A DNA stretch of 64,000 nt from Lachnospiraceae bacterium (GTDB lineage: Bacteria; Bacillota; Clostridia; Lachnospirales; Lachnospiraceae). The stretch spans positions 1 to 64,000 of the forward strand of contig CABJAM010000005.1 in NCBI GenBank assembly GCA_902363555.1, read 5' to 3'. A model generated the notes under the pieces. That model searched no databases. It was not told where the DNA came from and saw only the letters and a list, made by a program, of their open reading frames with translations. Within the stretch, counting starts at the first letter, position 1. Each line of letters opens with the position of its first letter. Below, in pieces: positions 1 to 8,211 of the stretch. The position numbers and the translations under genes are program-made.

Positions 1-212
1 ACAGTTCATTAATATTCACCATATATAAAATACAAAAGATTGACAAAAAATTTCCAGCATCCACAAGGAATACTGGGATATTTTGGGAATGGATGCTTCC
101 AAACTCAGGAGGACCATCCTATTCTCACAACAACGTATTCTACCATGAATTGGGAACAAATGCAAGGAAAAAATGCAAATATCGATTAAAAAGTTGCGAT
201 TTTTTTCTGTAC

Positions 213-245
213 TTTTTTAGAAACGATTGAAATTTCAAGCGCCTC
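213..245 (+). repeat. Imperfect direct repeat, copy 1 (left of nuclease gene)
   Basis: A 33-nt stretch matches 1632-1664 at 28 of 33 positions in the same orientation, including a shared GAAATT and CAAGCGCC. The two copies bracket the nuclease/transposase-like gene at a distance of about 1.4 kb. This copy also contains the -35 box of the promoter at 227-255. It could be a footprint of element insertion or a local duplication; the sequence alone does not decide. Confidence 0.5.
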
Positions 246-255
246 AGTGTATAAT
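227..255 (+). promoter_or_regulatory. Sigma-A promoter of a short transcription unit
   Basis: The -35 box is TTGAAA (227-232), the spacer is 17 nt, and the -10 box is a perfect TATAAT (250-255). No coding region follows. Transcription would start near 262 and meet the terminator hairpin at 310-341. Confidence 0.6.
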
Positions 256-261
256 AAAAAT

Positions 262-346
262 AATCAAAGGCTTTCCTTTGGTTGCCCGATAGGTATAATT
301 TTTAGTTATAGCTATCCTCTATGGGTTGATAGAGGATAGCTTTTTC
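262..346 (+). ncRNA. Candidate small RNA, about 85 nt
   Basis: The stretch lies between a consensus promoter and an intrinsic terminator and has no credible reading frame. The 5' part can form a small hairpin (CAAAGG with CCTTTG near 265-280), and the 3' end is the terminator stem. It ends before the stop codon of the convergent nuclease gene at 390. I recognise no known family. Existence is inferred only from promoter plus terminator. Confidence 0.4.
310..346 (+). terminator. Intrinsic terminator
   Basis: A 13-bp perfect stem (310-322 with 329-341) with a 6-nt loop is followed by a run of T on the + strand. On the - strand the stem is not followed by a T run, so it probably serves the + strand unit rather than the nuclease gene. 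Confidence 0.75.
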
Positions 347-389
347 AATGCTTACGGTTATGATTGTCTAGTAAAAGCCTTTTATCGGT

Positions 390-1382
390 TTAAAGAGAAT
401 ATTTTTTGTACAATGCTTCACGATATGCCGTGTTTTCAGTAACCTTTCGGATATCCTCTAAGCGTCCGTCAATCAGCAATTGTTTTATAAGCGCTGACAA
501 ACGCTGCTCTCCACGTTTTTCACCGCGTTCCTCGATTGCCTCACTGAGATTACACATAATATTCAACTCCTTTTCTAATGAATCATCTGCCGATATGTCA
601 TAAACATTGTTCAATATTGCCGCTTTTTTATCGGGTTGCATATCAATGGAGAGTAAAACATTCAGAAGATGGAGCAGGCCATCGGAGCTCTCATCCATTG
701 TTTCATTAAGGCAGACCATGATTACAGACAGCTTATCATAGCTGTATTTTTTGTCCGGCATAGTTCCAATAAGATCATGCTTTGTTATTTTATATTCACA
801 AATAGCATTTCCTATGTATTTGGGGGCATTCATACAGATGAAAATGGAATATACCTTTTTCAGCTTATTATAATCACTGTGAGTAAATTCTGTATCCAGT
901 TGGGCGGATATCATACGTGCTGCATAAAAAATGCCACGGGTAACCATTTCGTATTTTGTATAAAATGACTGCTGAGCCTCGATGTCTATAATCAAGAGAA
1001 TACTATCGGTTTCACCGGGTACAGTAGCGCGGAAACGGATATCATAGGTTACAATACCCTCGCCGGGAATACGACTTTCCGTCAAGTCGCCGGTGATCAT
1101 ATGCGGCTTTTGATAAATGCTTTCATTATCCTTCTGAATACCACCGCTGGGAGGAACACGGGTATTAGTTGCTCCCGGATATACAGGAATCTCTCCAATC
1201 TGTATGTCTTTTTCAATACATTTCATAGCGATGGTGTCTATGGAATAGTTTTTAAATTCTTCGGTAGTACTTTTTAGTATCCAGGCCAGAATATATTTAT
1301 TACTGAGAACTCTTTTAACATACTCATCATACCTGACGTTATCTTTTGCAGTATCCAACTCTCTGTAAACGTTCGTCTTCAT
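390..1382 (-). CDS. PD-(D/E)XK nuclease family transposase-like protein
   Basis: A 330-residue protein of the transposase-associated PD-(D/E)XK (Rpn-like) group that is common in clostridia. The likely nuclease core is the segment IDIEAQQ near residues 131-137, where the usual E-x-K is E-x-Q as in this group. The C-terminus is charged, with the repeat-like EERGEKRGEQR typical of these proteins. The start is supported by an AAGGAGG Shine-Dalgarno and a consensus promoter at 1403-1431. Family members are thought to promote recombination or act as accessory transposases. No terminal inverted repeats are evident, only the imperfect direct repeats at 213-245 and 1632-1664. The function here is inferred from family resemblance. 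Confidence 0.75.
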   Translation of the reverse strand: MKTNVYRELDTAKDNVRYDEYVKRVLSNKYILAWILKSTTEEFKNYSIDTIAMKCIEKDIQIGEIPVYPGATNTRVPPSGGIQKDNESIYQKPHMITGDLTESRIPGEGIVTYDIRFRATVPGETDSILLIIDIEAQQSFYTKYEMVTRGIFYAARMISAQLDTEFTHSDYNKLKKVYSIFICMNAPKYIGNAICEYKITKHDLIGTMPDKKYSYDKLSVIMVCLNETMDESSDGLLHLLNVLLSIDMQPDKKAAILNNVYDISADDSLEKELNIMCNLSEAIEERGEKRGEQRLSALIKQLLIDGRLEDIRKVTENTAYREALYKKYSL

Positions 1383-1402
1383 ACTGCCTCCTTCATAGCT
1401 CT

Positions 1403-1431
1403 ATTATAAACGAGCTAAAGTGCATTTTCAA
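1403..1431 (-). promoter_or_regulatory. Promoter of the nuclease gene
   Basis: Read on the - strand: -35 TTGAAA (1426-1431), 17-nt spacer, -10 TATAAT (1403-1408). It lies just upstream of the Shine-Dalgarno and ATG at 1382. The remainder of the gap up to 1671 holds a weak hairpin (GTAACAG with CTGTTAC near 1590-1615) and the second direct-repeat copy, nothing else seen. Confidence 0.7.
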
Positions 1432-1631
1432 TAAAATAATTTTAGTTTAAGCGCGGTTTCGATTTGTGAAATCTCCGGAGAAAAGCCCGATAAAGAAATG
1501 TTTTTGTTGATAGATTAAGGTTAACACAAGAGTATGGGAAATACAACAACAATTCATCGACCAAAATCGACAGCAATTGGTAAAGTGTAACAGTTCAGAA
1601 GCGAGGGACGCTGTTACGTACAGTTTTTATT

Positions 1632-1664
1632 TTTTTTAGAGACGCCTGAAATTCCAAGCGCCCC
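1632..1664 (+). repeat. Imperfect direct repeat, copy 2 (right of nuclease gene)
   Basis: Partner of 213-245 (28 of 33 identical). It ends 8 nt before the stop codon of the metallo-hydrolase gene, so it lies in that gene's 3' flank. Confidence 0.5.
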
Positions 1665-1671
1665 TTTCTTT

Positions 1672-2460
1672 TTAAATATTCCCCGGAGCATAACAAAAAT
1701 CCAGCATCTGTCCATATGCCACAGTTTTAAATTCCATATGCCGCCCCGGCATATCCAGCACTTTATCAACGCCCTCCAGAGTTCCATCCACAAGACCGGC
1801 CGCAATATACCGGCAGTCACTGACATATTGAATCGTAAGCTGAACAGGGGATTGATTCCGATGCCCCGGATAAACTAATAAATCAGGTATTTCCTTAACC
1901 TTCTCCCATAAGACGGATACATTTTCCAAAAACCGGCTCACAGGCAGACTACTTGGAAGCTGCAACCAGAAACTTCCCGAGCCGATCGTATCCCCGGAAA
2001 AAAGATATCCCATCTCCTTTTCAAGAAAAGCCACGCTGCCCGGAGTATGTCCGCCGCAGGCGATTGCCTGCAATGTATAACCACCCAGGTCATATACATC
2101 CCCGTCGGAAATATCTGTAAACCATTCCTTTTTTACAAATGAAGCCATGGAGATCAGCCATTCATAATCCACAAGACTCATGTATATATGACAGCCGGCC
2201 TCTGCAAATTCCGAAAGTGCCCGCCCTGCGTGATCGCCATGTCCATGAGTGATCAGCACATCCACAGGCAGATCCGTATATTTTCTCACTTCCTCATATA
2301 ACCCTTGAGTATACTGCAACGCATCGATAAGGGCCGCCCGCTTCTTTCCAATAAGCAGATAGGCGTCCACATACGGCTGTGGCCGGCCATTGCCGGATAA
2401 ATCTGCGCATTCGGTAAACTCATACAATTGACCTGTTATTTTCGTAGTTATGATACTCAT
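1672..2460 (-). CDS. MBL-fold metallo-hydrolase
   Basis: A 262-residue metallo-beta-lactamase-fold hydrolase. The metal-binding motif is seen as THGHGDHAGR, with later histidine/aspartate ligands in GGHTPGS, FSGDTIGSG and YPGHRN. The start is placed at the internal ATG (2460) because a GGGGGA Shine-Dalgarno precedes it; the longer frame to 2538 has no ribosome site. It lies directly downstream of the binding-protein gene of the ABC importer and may be co-transcribed with it. The substrate is unknown, since this superfamily includes thioesterases, glyoxalase-II-like and lactonase enzymes. A role with the imported solute is only inferred from position. Confidence 0.85.
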   Translation of the reverse strand: MSIITTKITGQLYEFTECADLSGNGRPQPYVDAYLLIGKKRAALIDALQYTQGLYEEVRKYTDLPVDVLITHGHGDHAGRALSEFAEAGCHIYMSLVDYEWLISMASFVKKEWFTDISDGDVYDLGGYTLQAIACGGHTPGSVAFLEKEMGYLFSGDTIGSGSFWLQLPSSLPVSRFLENVSVLWEKVKEIPDLLVYPGHRNQSPVQLTIQYVSDCRYIAAGLVDGTLEGVDKVLDMPGRHMEFKTVAYGQMLDFCYAPGNI

Positions 2461-2562
2461 TATATTTCCCCCATCTTTATTCTTACTACAACGATTCATG
2501 CCCCGGCCAGAAGCAAACGACATATACGGACAGTTCATTTCTGACCGGATGGAGTACCTGGA

Positions 2563-4266
2563 TCAATTTCCAAACTGTGCATTTAAATCATCCAGAACAG
2601 GCTGCACCATTTTCAATTTATCAGAAACCCACTGGTCATAATTCGTTGAAAAGTCACCCGATTTTGTAATAAGGTTCGCGTACTCATCATAATATGTCAT
2701 GGATGCCAGATTCATGGCCTGTGAAGAATAGCTGGCCAGATCCCAGTCGATCTCCTCACCTTTTATGCTGGTTACACCGGCGCGGATCTGATACAGCTCG
2801 GCAACTCTTTTTCTCGCCGCCTCCGTAAAGGAAGGATTTATAAAAGAATAGTCGTCTGAGAGTATGAACATATTCCCCAGAATCGGATACTGAGACGTAT
2901 ACTTCACATCTGCGGAGCCGTATTCCGTGTCGGCAAGTAAATTTACAATCGTGCCATCCTCTGCATAATCCCAGTCAACGCCCGGGATACCAAGCCGGAT
3001 TCTAAGCTGTCCTTCCTCTGTACAGCCATAATCCCAGATTGTCAGAATACGATCCAGCGTCGCATCATCAATATTTGGCGAAAGGATATTGCAGGCCCAG
3101 TAGTTGGTATTCGGATCGCCATGAGCTATCCCATCATCATCGGTAAGAACCAGCGTTACGGATGTATCCCAGTAACTGAGGCCAAGATTTTCCTGCATAT
3201 AGTTGTCAAAACGGTCAAACCACGCTGCCATTCCAGTATACAATACGGCTGCCGCATCACCGGCCGCATAGAAATGTCCGATATCATCCGGATCCTGTAA
3301 TGTATAAAATTCCGGGTAAAGCAGCCCCTCATCATAGGCTTCCTTGATCACAGTGAGCGTTTCTTTGATTCCGGTTTCTTCTTCTGCCGGCCCCCAGTGA
3401 TATTTCCCATCCTTTCCTTTATAATAAACATTTTGCATCGCACCGGCAGCTTCCGAGCAAAGATCTAACGTATTACCTACATACTGGCTCGTATTATACC
3501 ACGGATATTCACATATGCCTGCCTTTTTCACAGCGCGGAGGTAATCCATAAACTGGGAAAGTGTTATGGTTCCCGAACTGATATTTTCCGAAAGGTCATA
3601 CCCTGCCTGTTCAGCAAAATCTGTGCGCAAAAAGACGGAAATATGATTTGTGATCACATCTGCCGGGAAATTGCTGGCAAAAGCCGGACGGAAGAAATAA
3701 TACATCCCTCCATACAAATCTTCATAGTAAGCATTGGCGTCACAATATTCAGAAGCCTTCGCCAGATTCGGATATTTTTCCCGCCAGTCCTCCGGCATCT
3801 GCTTAACAAGACCCTGATCCACATAGTTCTGGGCATCTCCAGCATTAAAATTCCACACACTCCAATCCGGCAGATCATCCGCATTAATCCATGTGTTCAT
3901 ACGCTCTGTCCAGTTATCGAAGGTCAACGAAGTAATATCCCACTCCACATTAAAAGTGTCCGTCCACCACGAATAATACTCGTTTCCGTGGTTATAGTCA
4001 AGACCATCTGTGACCTGTACCCCGGCAAATGTAACATTTACCGGTTCACTGAAATCTCTTGCCAGTATTTCTTCAGCCGTTATATCACTTCCGGCTGCGC
4101 CTGCATCTGTTCCGACATCTGCTTTATCTTTTTGGGATTCCTTTTCAGTACTCTGTACTTTGTCATCATTGCCCGCAGGGCTTCCTCCACCGCATGCCGC
4201 AAGGCTAAAAAGCAGGGCCAGACATAAAACCATAGAAAGTAGACGGGTTAACTTTTTGCTTTTCAT
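2563..4266 (-). CDS. Extracellular solute-binding lipoprotein (carbohydrate ABC importer)
   Basis: A 567-residue lipoprotein. A signal peptide with lipobox LAAC at residues 22-25 is followed by a Gly/Ser linker and an Asp/Lys-rich spacer. The remainder resembles the large LplA/YtcQ-type binding proteins of Firmicutes, rich in Trp and Tyr (for example YYSWWTDTF, NTNYWACNI). It would be anchored on the outer face of the membrane and deliver a sugar or oligosaccharide to the two permeases encoded upstream. A GGAGG site lies 8 nt before the ATG. Two hairpins separate it from the permease gene (4291-4333), which may raise its message level relative to the permeases. The substrate cannot be read from sequence. 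Confidence 0.9.
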   Translation of the reverse strand: MKSKKLTRLLSMVLCLALLFSLAACGGGSPAGNDDKVQSTEKESQKDKADVGTDAGAAGSDITAEEILARDFSEPVNVTFAGVQVTDGLDYNHGNEYYSWWTDTFNVEWDITSLTFDNWTERMNTWINADDLPDWSVWNFNAGDAQNYVDQGLVKQMPEDWREKYPNLAKASEYCDANAYYEDLYGGMYYFFRPAFASNFPADVITNHISVFLRTDFAEQAGYDLSENISSGTITLSQFMDYLRAVKKAGICEYPWYNTSQYVGNTLDLCSEAAGAMQNVYYKGKDGKYHWGPAEEETGIKETLTVIKEAYDEGLLYPEFYTLQDPDDIGHFYAAGDAAAVLYTGMAAWFDRFDNYMQENLGLSYWDTSVTLVLTDDDGIAHGDPNTNYWACNILSPNIDDATLDRILTIWDYGCTEEGQLRIRLGIPGVDWDYAEDGTIVNLLADTEYGSADVKYTSQYPILGNMFILSDDYSFINPSFTEAARKRVAELYQIRAGVTSIKGEEIDWDLASYSSQAMNLASMTYYDEYANLITKSGDFSTNYDQWVSDKLKMVQPVLDDLNAQFGN

Positions 4267-4290
4267 AAAACGTACCTCCTCTTATTTCTC

Positions 4291-4333
4291 ATGGATTTTT
4301 ATAAAATCCATAATCTACCCGCGCAAATGCGCG
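4291..4333 (-). promoter_or_regulatory. Double hairpin in the permease/binding-protein gap
   Basis: There are two perfect short stems: ATGGATTTT with AAAATCCAT (4291-4299/4303-4311) and CGCGC-AAAT-GCGCG (4320-4333). On the - strand they lie between the permease stop and the binding-protein start and have no T run. Hairpins in this position often act as message-stabilising or processing elements in ABC operons; that role is inferred. Confidence 0.5.
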
Positions 4334-4366
4334 ATTTTCATTTTGATGATCAGCGGACTATGACGA

Positions 4367-5257
4367 TCATGCTTTCACAGCGCCGATCATAATACCCTTG
4401 GCAAAATATTTTTGCAAAAAAGGATAAACACACATGACGGGCAGCATCGTAACAATAACTGCTGCCATTTTGATGGCATCGGTAAAATTCTTTTCCCCCG
4501 TATCCACCATGGCCGACGCCGTATCCACCACCTGGGAATCCATAACGATGGAGCGCAGTATTTGCTGAAGCGACTGCCAGTTGTTTGATCTCAAAAAGAT
4601 CATGGACATAAAATATTCATTCCAAAGCTGTACTGCTACAAATAAAACAACAGTGGCCAAAATCGGCTTGGCGAGCGGCAAAACGATTCTGGACAAAATG
4701 GTCCACTCACTGGCCCCATCCAAAGATGCGGATTCAATCAGCACTTCGGGAAGTGAATTAAAATAATTATAGATCAGTATCATATTAAACGTATTCATGC
4801 CCTGAGCCAGGATGATCGCCCATATCGTATTTGTCAAATGAAGGCTTTTCATAATAAGATAAAGGGGAACGATACCACCGTTAAATATCATCGTAAAAAG
4901 CACCATTAGCAGTACCAGCCGTCTACCCGGCCATCCCTTTCTGCACAGACAGTACGCCATCGTTGTAGATAACAGCAAATTCATGGGAACGCCTATAAGT
5001 ATGTACATCAGCGTCGTCTTATACCCGATAAAAATCCTGCTGTCCTTAAATAATTCTTCATATGCGGCCAATGTAGGCATCTTGGGCCAGATCACCCATC
5101 CACTCTGCATATATTCTTTATATGAAGTAAAAGAAATTGCGATCACATTGAGGAAGGGAACTAAAATACATAACATCAGCAGTGTTAAAATTATAAATAG
5201 TATCCAGTCCATCAAGGTAAACTTTTTACGTTTAAAAATGGATTTTCTTTTAGTCAT
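4367..5257 (-). CDS. Carbohydrate ABC transporter permease (LplC/YtcP type)
   Basis: A 296-residue inner-membrane permease of the MalG-like class with about six membrane segments. The C-terminal half carries the EAA loop region (ESASLDGASEWTILSRIVLPLAKP), which contacts the ATPase. It ends with the characteristic KYFAKGIMIGAVKA tail of LplC/YtcP proteins. The start is set at the ATG at 5257, 5 nt after GGAGGG, rather than the two ATGs overlapping the upstream stop. It pairs with the permease gene at 5275-6237. No ATP-binding subunit is encoded here, which is usual for systems served by a shared MsmX-type ATPase. Confidence 0.92.
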   Translation of the reverse strand: MTKRKSIFKRKKFTLMDWILFIILTLLMLCILVPFLNVIAISFTSYKEYMQSGWVIWPKMPTLAAYEELFKDSRIFIGYKTTLMYILIGVPMNLLLSTTMAYCLCRKGWPGRRLVLLMVLFTMIFNGGIVPLYLIMKSLHLTNTIWAIILAQGMNTFNMILIYNYFNSLPEVLIESASLDGASEWTILSRIVLPLAKPILATVVLFVAVQLWNEYFMSMIFLRSNNWQSLQQILRSIVMDSQVVDTASAMVDTGEKNFTDAIKMAAVIVTMLPVMCVYPFLQKYFAKGIMIGAVKA

Positions 5258-5274
5258 TTCATCCCTCCTCATCA

Positions 5275-6237
5275 TCAGCCAAACAGACCGCTTCCGCCCA
5301 TCATTTTAGAACCCTTGTTGGCAATGACAAGCAGTACCATATTGAGCACCGAGCGGAACAGCGCCACTGCCGTAGAAAAACCAAAGTCCACAGAGCCCTG
5401 GAAGGTAACGCGATAAATGTACATATCCAGCACCTCAGCCACATTTTTAGTCGCAGCATTCTGCATATTAAATATCTGATCAAAGCCGGCGGTCATCAAA
5501 TTGCCGCAGGTCAGAATAAACATAACAGAAATTGTAGGCAGAATATTTGGAAGCGTTACATGGATGATCCTCTGCCACCGTGTTGCCCCATCGACCTCCG
5601 CAGCTTCATACTGATCCTGATCAATGCCTGATATTGCCGACAGATAGATGATCGATGAATACCCTGCGCTTTTCCATATATCGGTCACGTACAGCATGGG
5701 CTGAAATGCTTTTTCACTGCCTAGTATATTCACCGAGGAGCCACCCAAAGCCAGAATGATATTATTGAGCAGTCCATCCACAGAGAATAAATTGATCATA
5801 ATGGATGCCACGATAACCCAGGAAAGGAAATGAGGAAAGGTGAATATCGTCTGCATGATTTTTTTGTATCTGCCCATCCTCAGCTCATTGAACATGAGCG
5901 CCAGCAGGATCGGAGCCGGAAAGATAAAGATCAGCCTTCCTATATTAATGACAAGTGTCCGCCCAACGGAGCGCCAGAAATAGGTATCCCGAAATACCGC
6001 CTCAAAATTCTGAAGACCAGACCACGGAGATCCCCATATCCCATCCCGCACTTTATAGGTCTTAAAGGCCAGCTGCAGTCCGGCCATAGGATAATAGGCA
6101 AACAGTATATACCACAAAACCGGCAGTATGAGCAAAACATATATTTGCCAGTGCTTTCGCATACTGATCAGTACCCTACGGGCCCCTGTAGCCTCCGCGT
6201 AAGTCAGTTTGTGTTCAGCTTTCGCCCCATTTTTCAT
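5275..6237 (-). CDS. Carbohydrate ABC transporter permease (LplB/YtcO type)
   Basis: A 320-residue membrane permease, first gene of the importer operon, with about six membrane helices and an EAA loop (YEAAEVDGATRWQRIIHVTLPNI). The short polar N-terminus before the first helix (WQIYVLLILPVLWYILFAYY) is typical of LplB-like proteins. I prefer the ATG at 6237 to the TTG at 6255, because the GAGGG ribosome site falls between them. The stop codon lies 18 nt upstream of the second permease start. The promoter is at 6312-6340, divergent from the sensor kinase gene that probably controls it. Confidence 0.92.
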   Translation of the reverse strand: MKNGAKAEHKLTYAEATGARRVLISMRKHWQIYVLLILPVLWYILFAYYPMAGLQLAFKTYKVRDGIWGSPWSGLQNFEAVFRDTYFWRSVGRTLVINIGRLIFIFPAPILLALMFNELRMGRYKKIMQTIFTFPHFLSWVIVASIMINLFSVDGLLNNIILALGGSSVNILGSEKAFQPMLYVTDIWKSAGYSSIIYLSAISGIDQDQYEAAEVDGATRWQRIIHVTLPNILPTISVMFILTCGNLMTAGFDQIFNMQNAATKNVAEVLDMYIYRVTFQGSVDFGFSTAVALFRSVLNMVLLVIANKGSKMMGGSGLFG

Positions 6238-6311
6238 TACATCCCTCTTTTCCAATGTTCTTTTTGTGTTTTTTTATGTTTTATAAAACATTCGCCGTTC
6301 GAACTATGGAA

Positions 6312-6340
6312 ATTATAACAAAGTTTTATTGTATTTTTAA
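6312..6340 (-). promoter_or_regulatory. Promoter of the ABC importer operon
   Basis: On the - strand there is a good -10 TATAAT (6312-6317), 17 nt from a weak -35 TTAAAA (6335-6340). The weak -35 fits activator control, plausibly by the YesN-type regulator at 8175-9251. The A/T-rich gap up to 6394 contains TTCATATGAA-like palindromic pieces that could be operator sites. Confidence 0.5.
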
Positions 6341-6393
6341 GAAATAATATTCATATTCACTATTACGATTTTCGGATTTTCATATGAATTCTA

Positions 6394-6421
6394 TTGTAGA
6401 TTTTCATAAAGACACTATACT
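6394..6421 (+). promoter_or_regulatory. Promoter of the sensor kinase gene
   Basis: -35 TTGTAG (6394-6399), 16-nt spacer, -10 TATACT (6416-6421), followed by AAGGAGG and the ATG at 6457. Confidence 0.55.
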
Positions 6422-6456
6422 AGACTTAGAAATGATTCTAAAAGGAGGATGTCTTA

Positions 6457-8211
6457 ATGCACGAAAGAGGAAAAAAATGCCCATTCCTTCATATTACATC
6501 TTTGAGAAGAGCTGTATTTCTTGCGATTATATTAATGGCCGCTGCCGTGCTCGTCGTCATCTACTTCTATATAAATATGATCCGCAGTTCCGACCGCCAG
6601 GCCAATTATAATTTCTTACAGCTAACAGATAATATCAGAGAAAGATTTGAAACATCTTTTGACGAAATTATAGATATTGCCCAATATGCTACCTATTCCA
6701 ACGCTTTTCAAAAATATTTACTTTCAGATACGCCGGGAACCGTCATCGAAGCTAAGGAAGCTACCATCGATGTATTGAACTTTATGTCCTACTCCATGGG
6801 GAATACCCGGGATATTGTGCTGCTTTCCAGCAAAGGCCGAAAGCTGTCCGTAACAAATTCTTATGTGCCGGTCGCTGAAGCTGCGATGAACAGTCTCGGC
6901 TTACAAACCGACGCTACTTTTCACAACCTTCGATACTCTTCTGTAATCAACTATAAAGGTGAAGCGTATCTGGTCTGTCTCATGTCAGCCCCGGGCTCCA
7001 TCGATGGGTACCGCACTCCGGATAATGTGATCATCACTTGTATTATCTACGACCTGAAAAGCTTACTTGATATACTGTCTTTAAAGGGCTACGATGGAAG
7101 TACCGTGATTCTCATGCTGGATGGAGAAATTCTTGGAAATTCCGGCGAAGCTCTCTCTCAAAATCTGCAAATGGAGCTGAACAACTTACAGAAAAATGAC
7201 ACAACGGTTTTTGCAGATGGACGTTCCTGGTTCACATGCAAAGAAAAAATCGGTCCTACAGACTGGGAGCTGACTTATCTGGTGCCCAAAAGCAGCATGT
7301 CCTCCCTCATATCCGGCGGCTGGACCGTTATATTTATACTTATGCTCATGCTTTTTATCTCCCTGCTCATTCTCCGGCTTTTGATTACAGTACACAGAGA
7401 TATACGTCATATGGTAAAAGACCTGACCTATCGAAATGAAGAAACGTTTCCCATACGGGTTCCGCAAATGGAGGAATTTCAGATTATCACAACAACACTC
7501 ACCGATACGCTGCAAAATCTCAGGGAAGCAAATCACCAAAAGCAGCAGTTGACCGCTGACCGGTACGAGGCACTCCTCGCCCAGAAACAAGCGGAAATGC
7601 AGGCTTACAGAAGACAGATCAATCCGCATTTTCTTTTTAATACATTAGAAACCATCCGCTCCCTTGCACATCATTATCAAATTGAACCACTGGAGCAGTT
7701 GATCAGCGGTATGTCGCAGATGTTCCGCTATTCCCTCTATTCATCGACCATGGTCAAGCTATCAGATGAACTGAACCATCTTGACGGCTATATTTCAGTC
7801 ATTAATGTTCGTTTTTTAGGACGCTATCAGATAAAACAATCGATATCTCCGGACGTGCTTGCTTTCCCGGTCCTCTCCATGCTGCTCCAGCCAATCGTGG
7901 AAAACGCCATCCAGCACGCATTCAAAGGGCGAAAACAGGGGAAAGTCCTTATTCAGGCATTTCCCCGAAAGGACGGCCGGTTATCCATACGCATCACGGA
8001 TAACGGTACAGGTCTGACCAGTGATGAGCTGGCAGCAATCCATCAGAGGATACGCCAGGAGGAAACAAAAGCCGATATGGAAGGCTCAAGTATTGGACTT
8101 ATCAATATACGCAATCGTTTAAAGCTGGCATTTGGTGAGCATGCACATCTGTTGATCACATCCAAAACCGGATACTATACGTGTGTGGAGGTGATCATTC
8201 CCCGCATTTGA
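6457..8211 (+). CDS. Sensor histidine kinase, YesM type
   Basis: A 584-residue membrane kinase. A first membrane helix (about 17-38) and a second (about 287-307) enclose an extracellular sensing domain of some 250 residues. A HAMP-like stretch follows, then the His_kinase (PF06580) phosphoacceptor motif QINPHFLFNTLE with the histidine near residue 391, then a GHKL ATPase with NAIQHAF and DNGTGL. This architecture is that of YesM partners of YesN-type AraC regulators next to sugar importers. The gene diverges from the importer and converges with its presumed regulator, and the two genes overlap at their 3' ends by 37 bp. Confidence 0.92.
   Translation: MHERGKKCPFLHITSLRRAVFLAIILMAAAVLVVIYFYINMIRSSDRQANYNFLQLTDNIRERFETSFDEIIDIAQYATYSNAFQKYLLSDTPGTVIEAKEATIDVLNFMSYSMGNTRDIVLLSSKGRKLSVTNSYVPVAEAAMNSLGLQTDATFHNLRYSSVINYKGEAYLVCLMSAPGSIDGYRTPDNVIITCIIYDLKSLLDILSLKGYDGSTVILMLDGEILGNSGEALSQNLQMELNNLQKNDTTVFADGRSWFTCKEKIGPTDWELTYLVPKSSMSSLISGGWTVIFILMLMLFISLLILRLLITVHRDIRHMVKDLTYRNEETFPIRVPQMEEFQIITTTLTDTLQNLREANHQKQQLTADRYEALLAQKQAEMQAYRRQINPHFLFNTLETIRSLAHHYQIEPLEQLISGMSQMFRYSLYSSTMVKLSDELNHLDGYISVINVRFLGRYQIKQSISPDVLAFPVLSMLLQPIVENAIQHAFKGRKQGKVLIQAFPRKDGRLSIRITDNGTGLTSDELAAIHQRIRQEETKADMEGSSIGLINIRNRLKLAFGEHAHLLITSKTGYYTCVEVIIPRI

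Noticed and set aside
3643..4227. Long + strand frame opposite the solute-binding protein gene
   Set aside because: It is a shadow of the well-supported lipoprotein gene, with no ribosome site.
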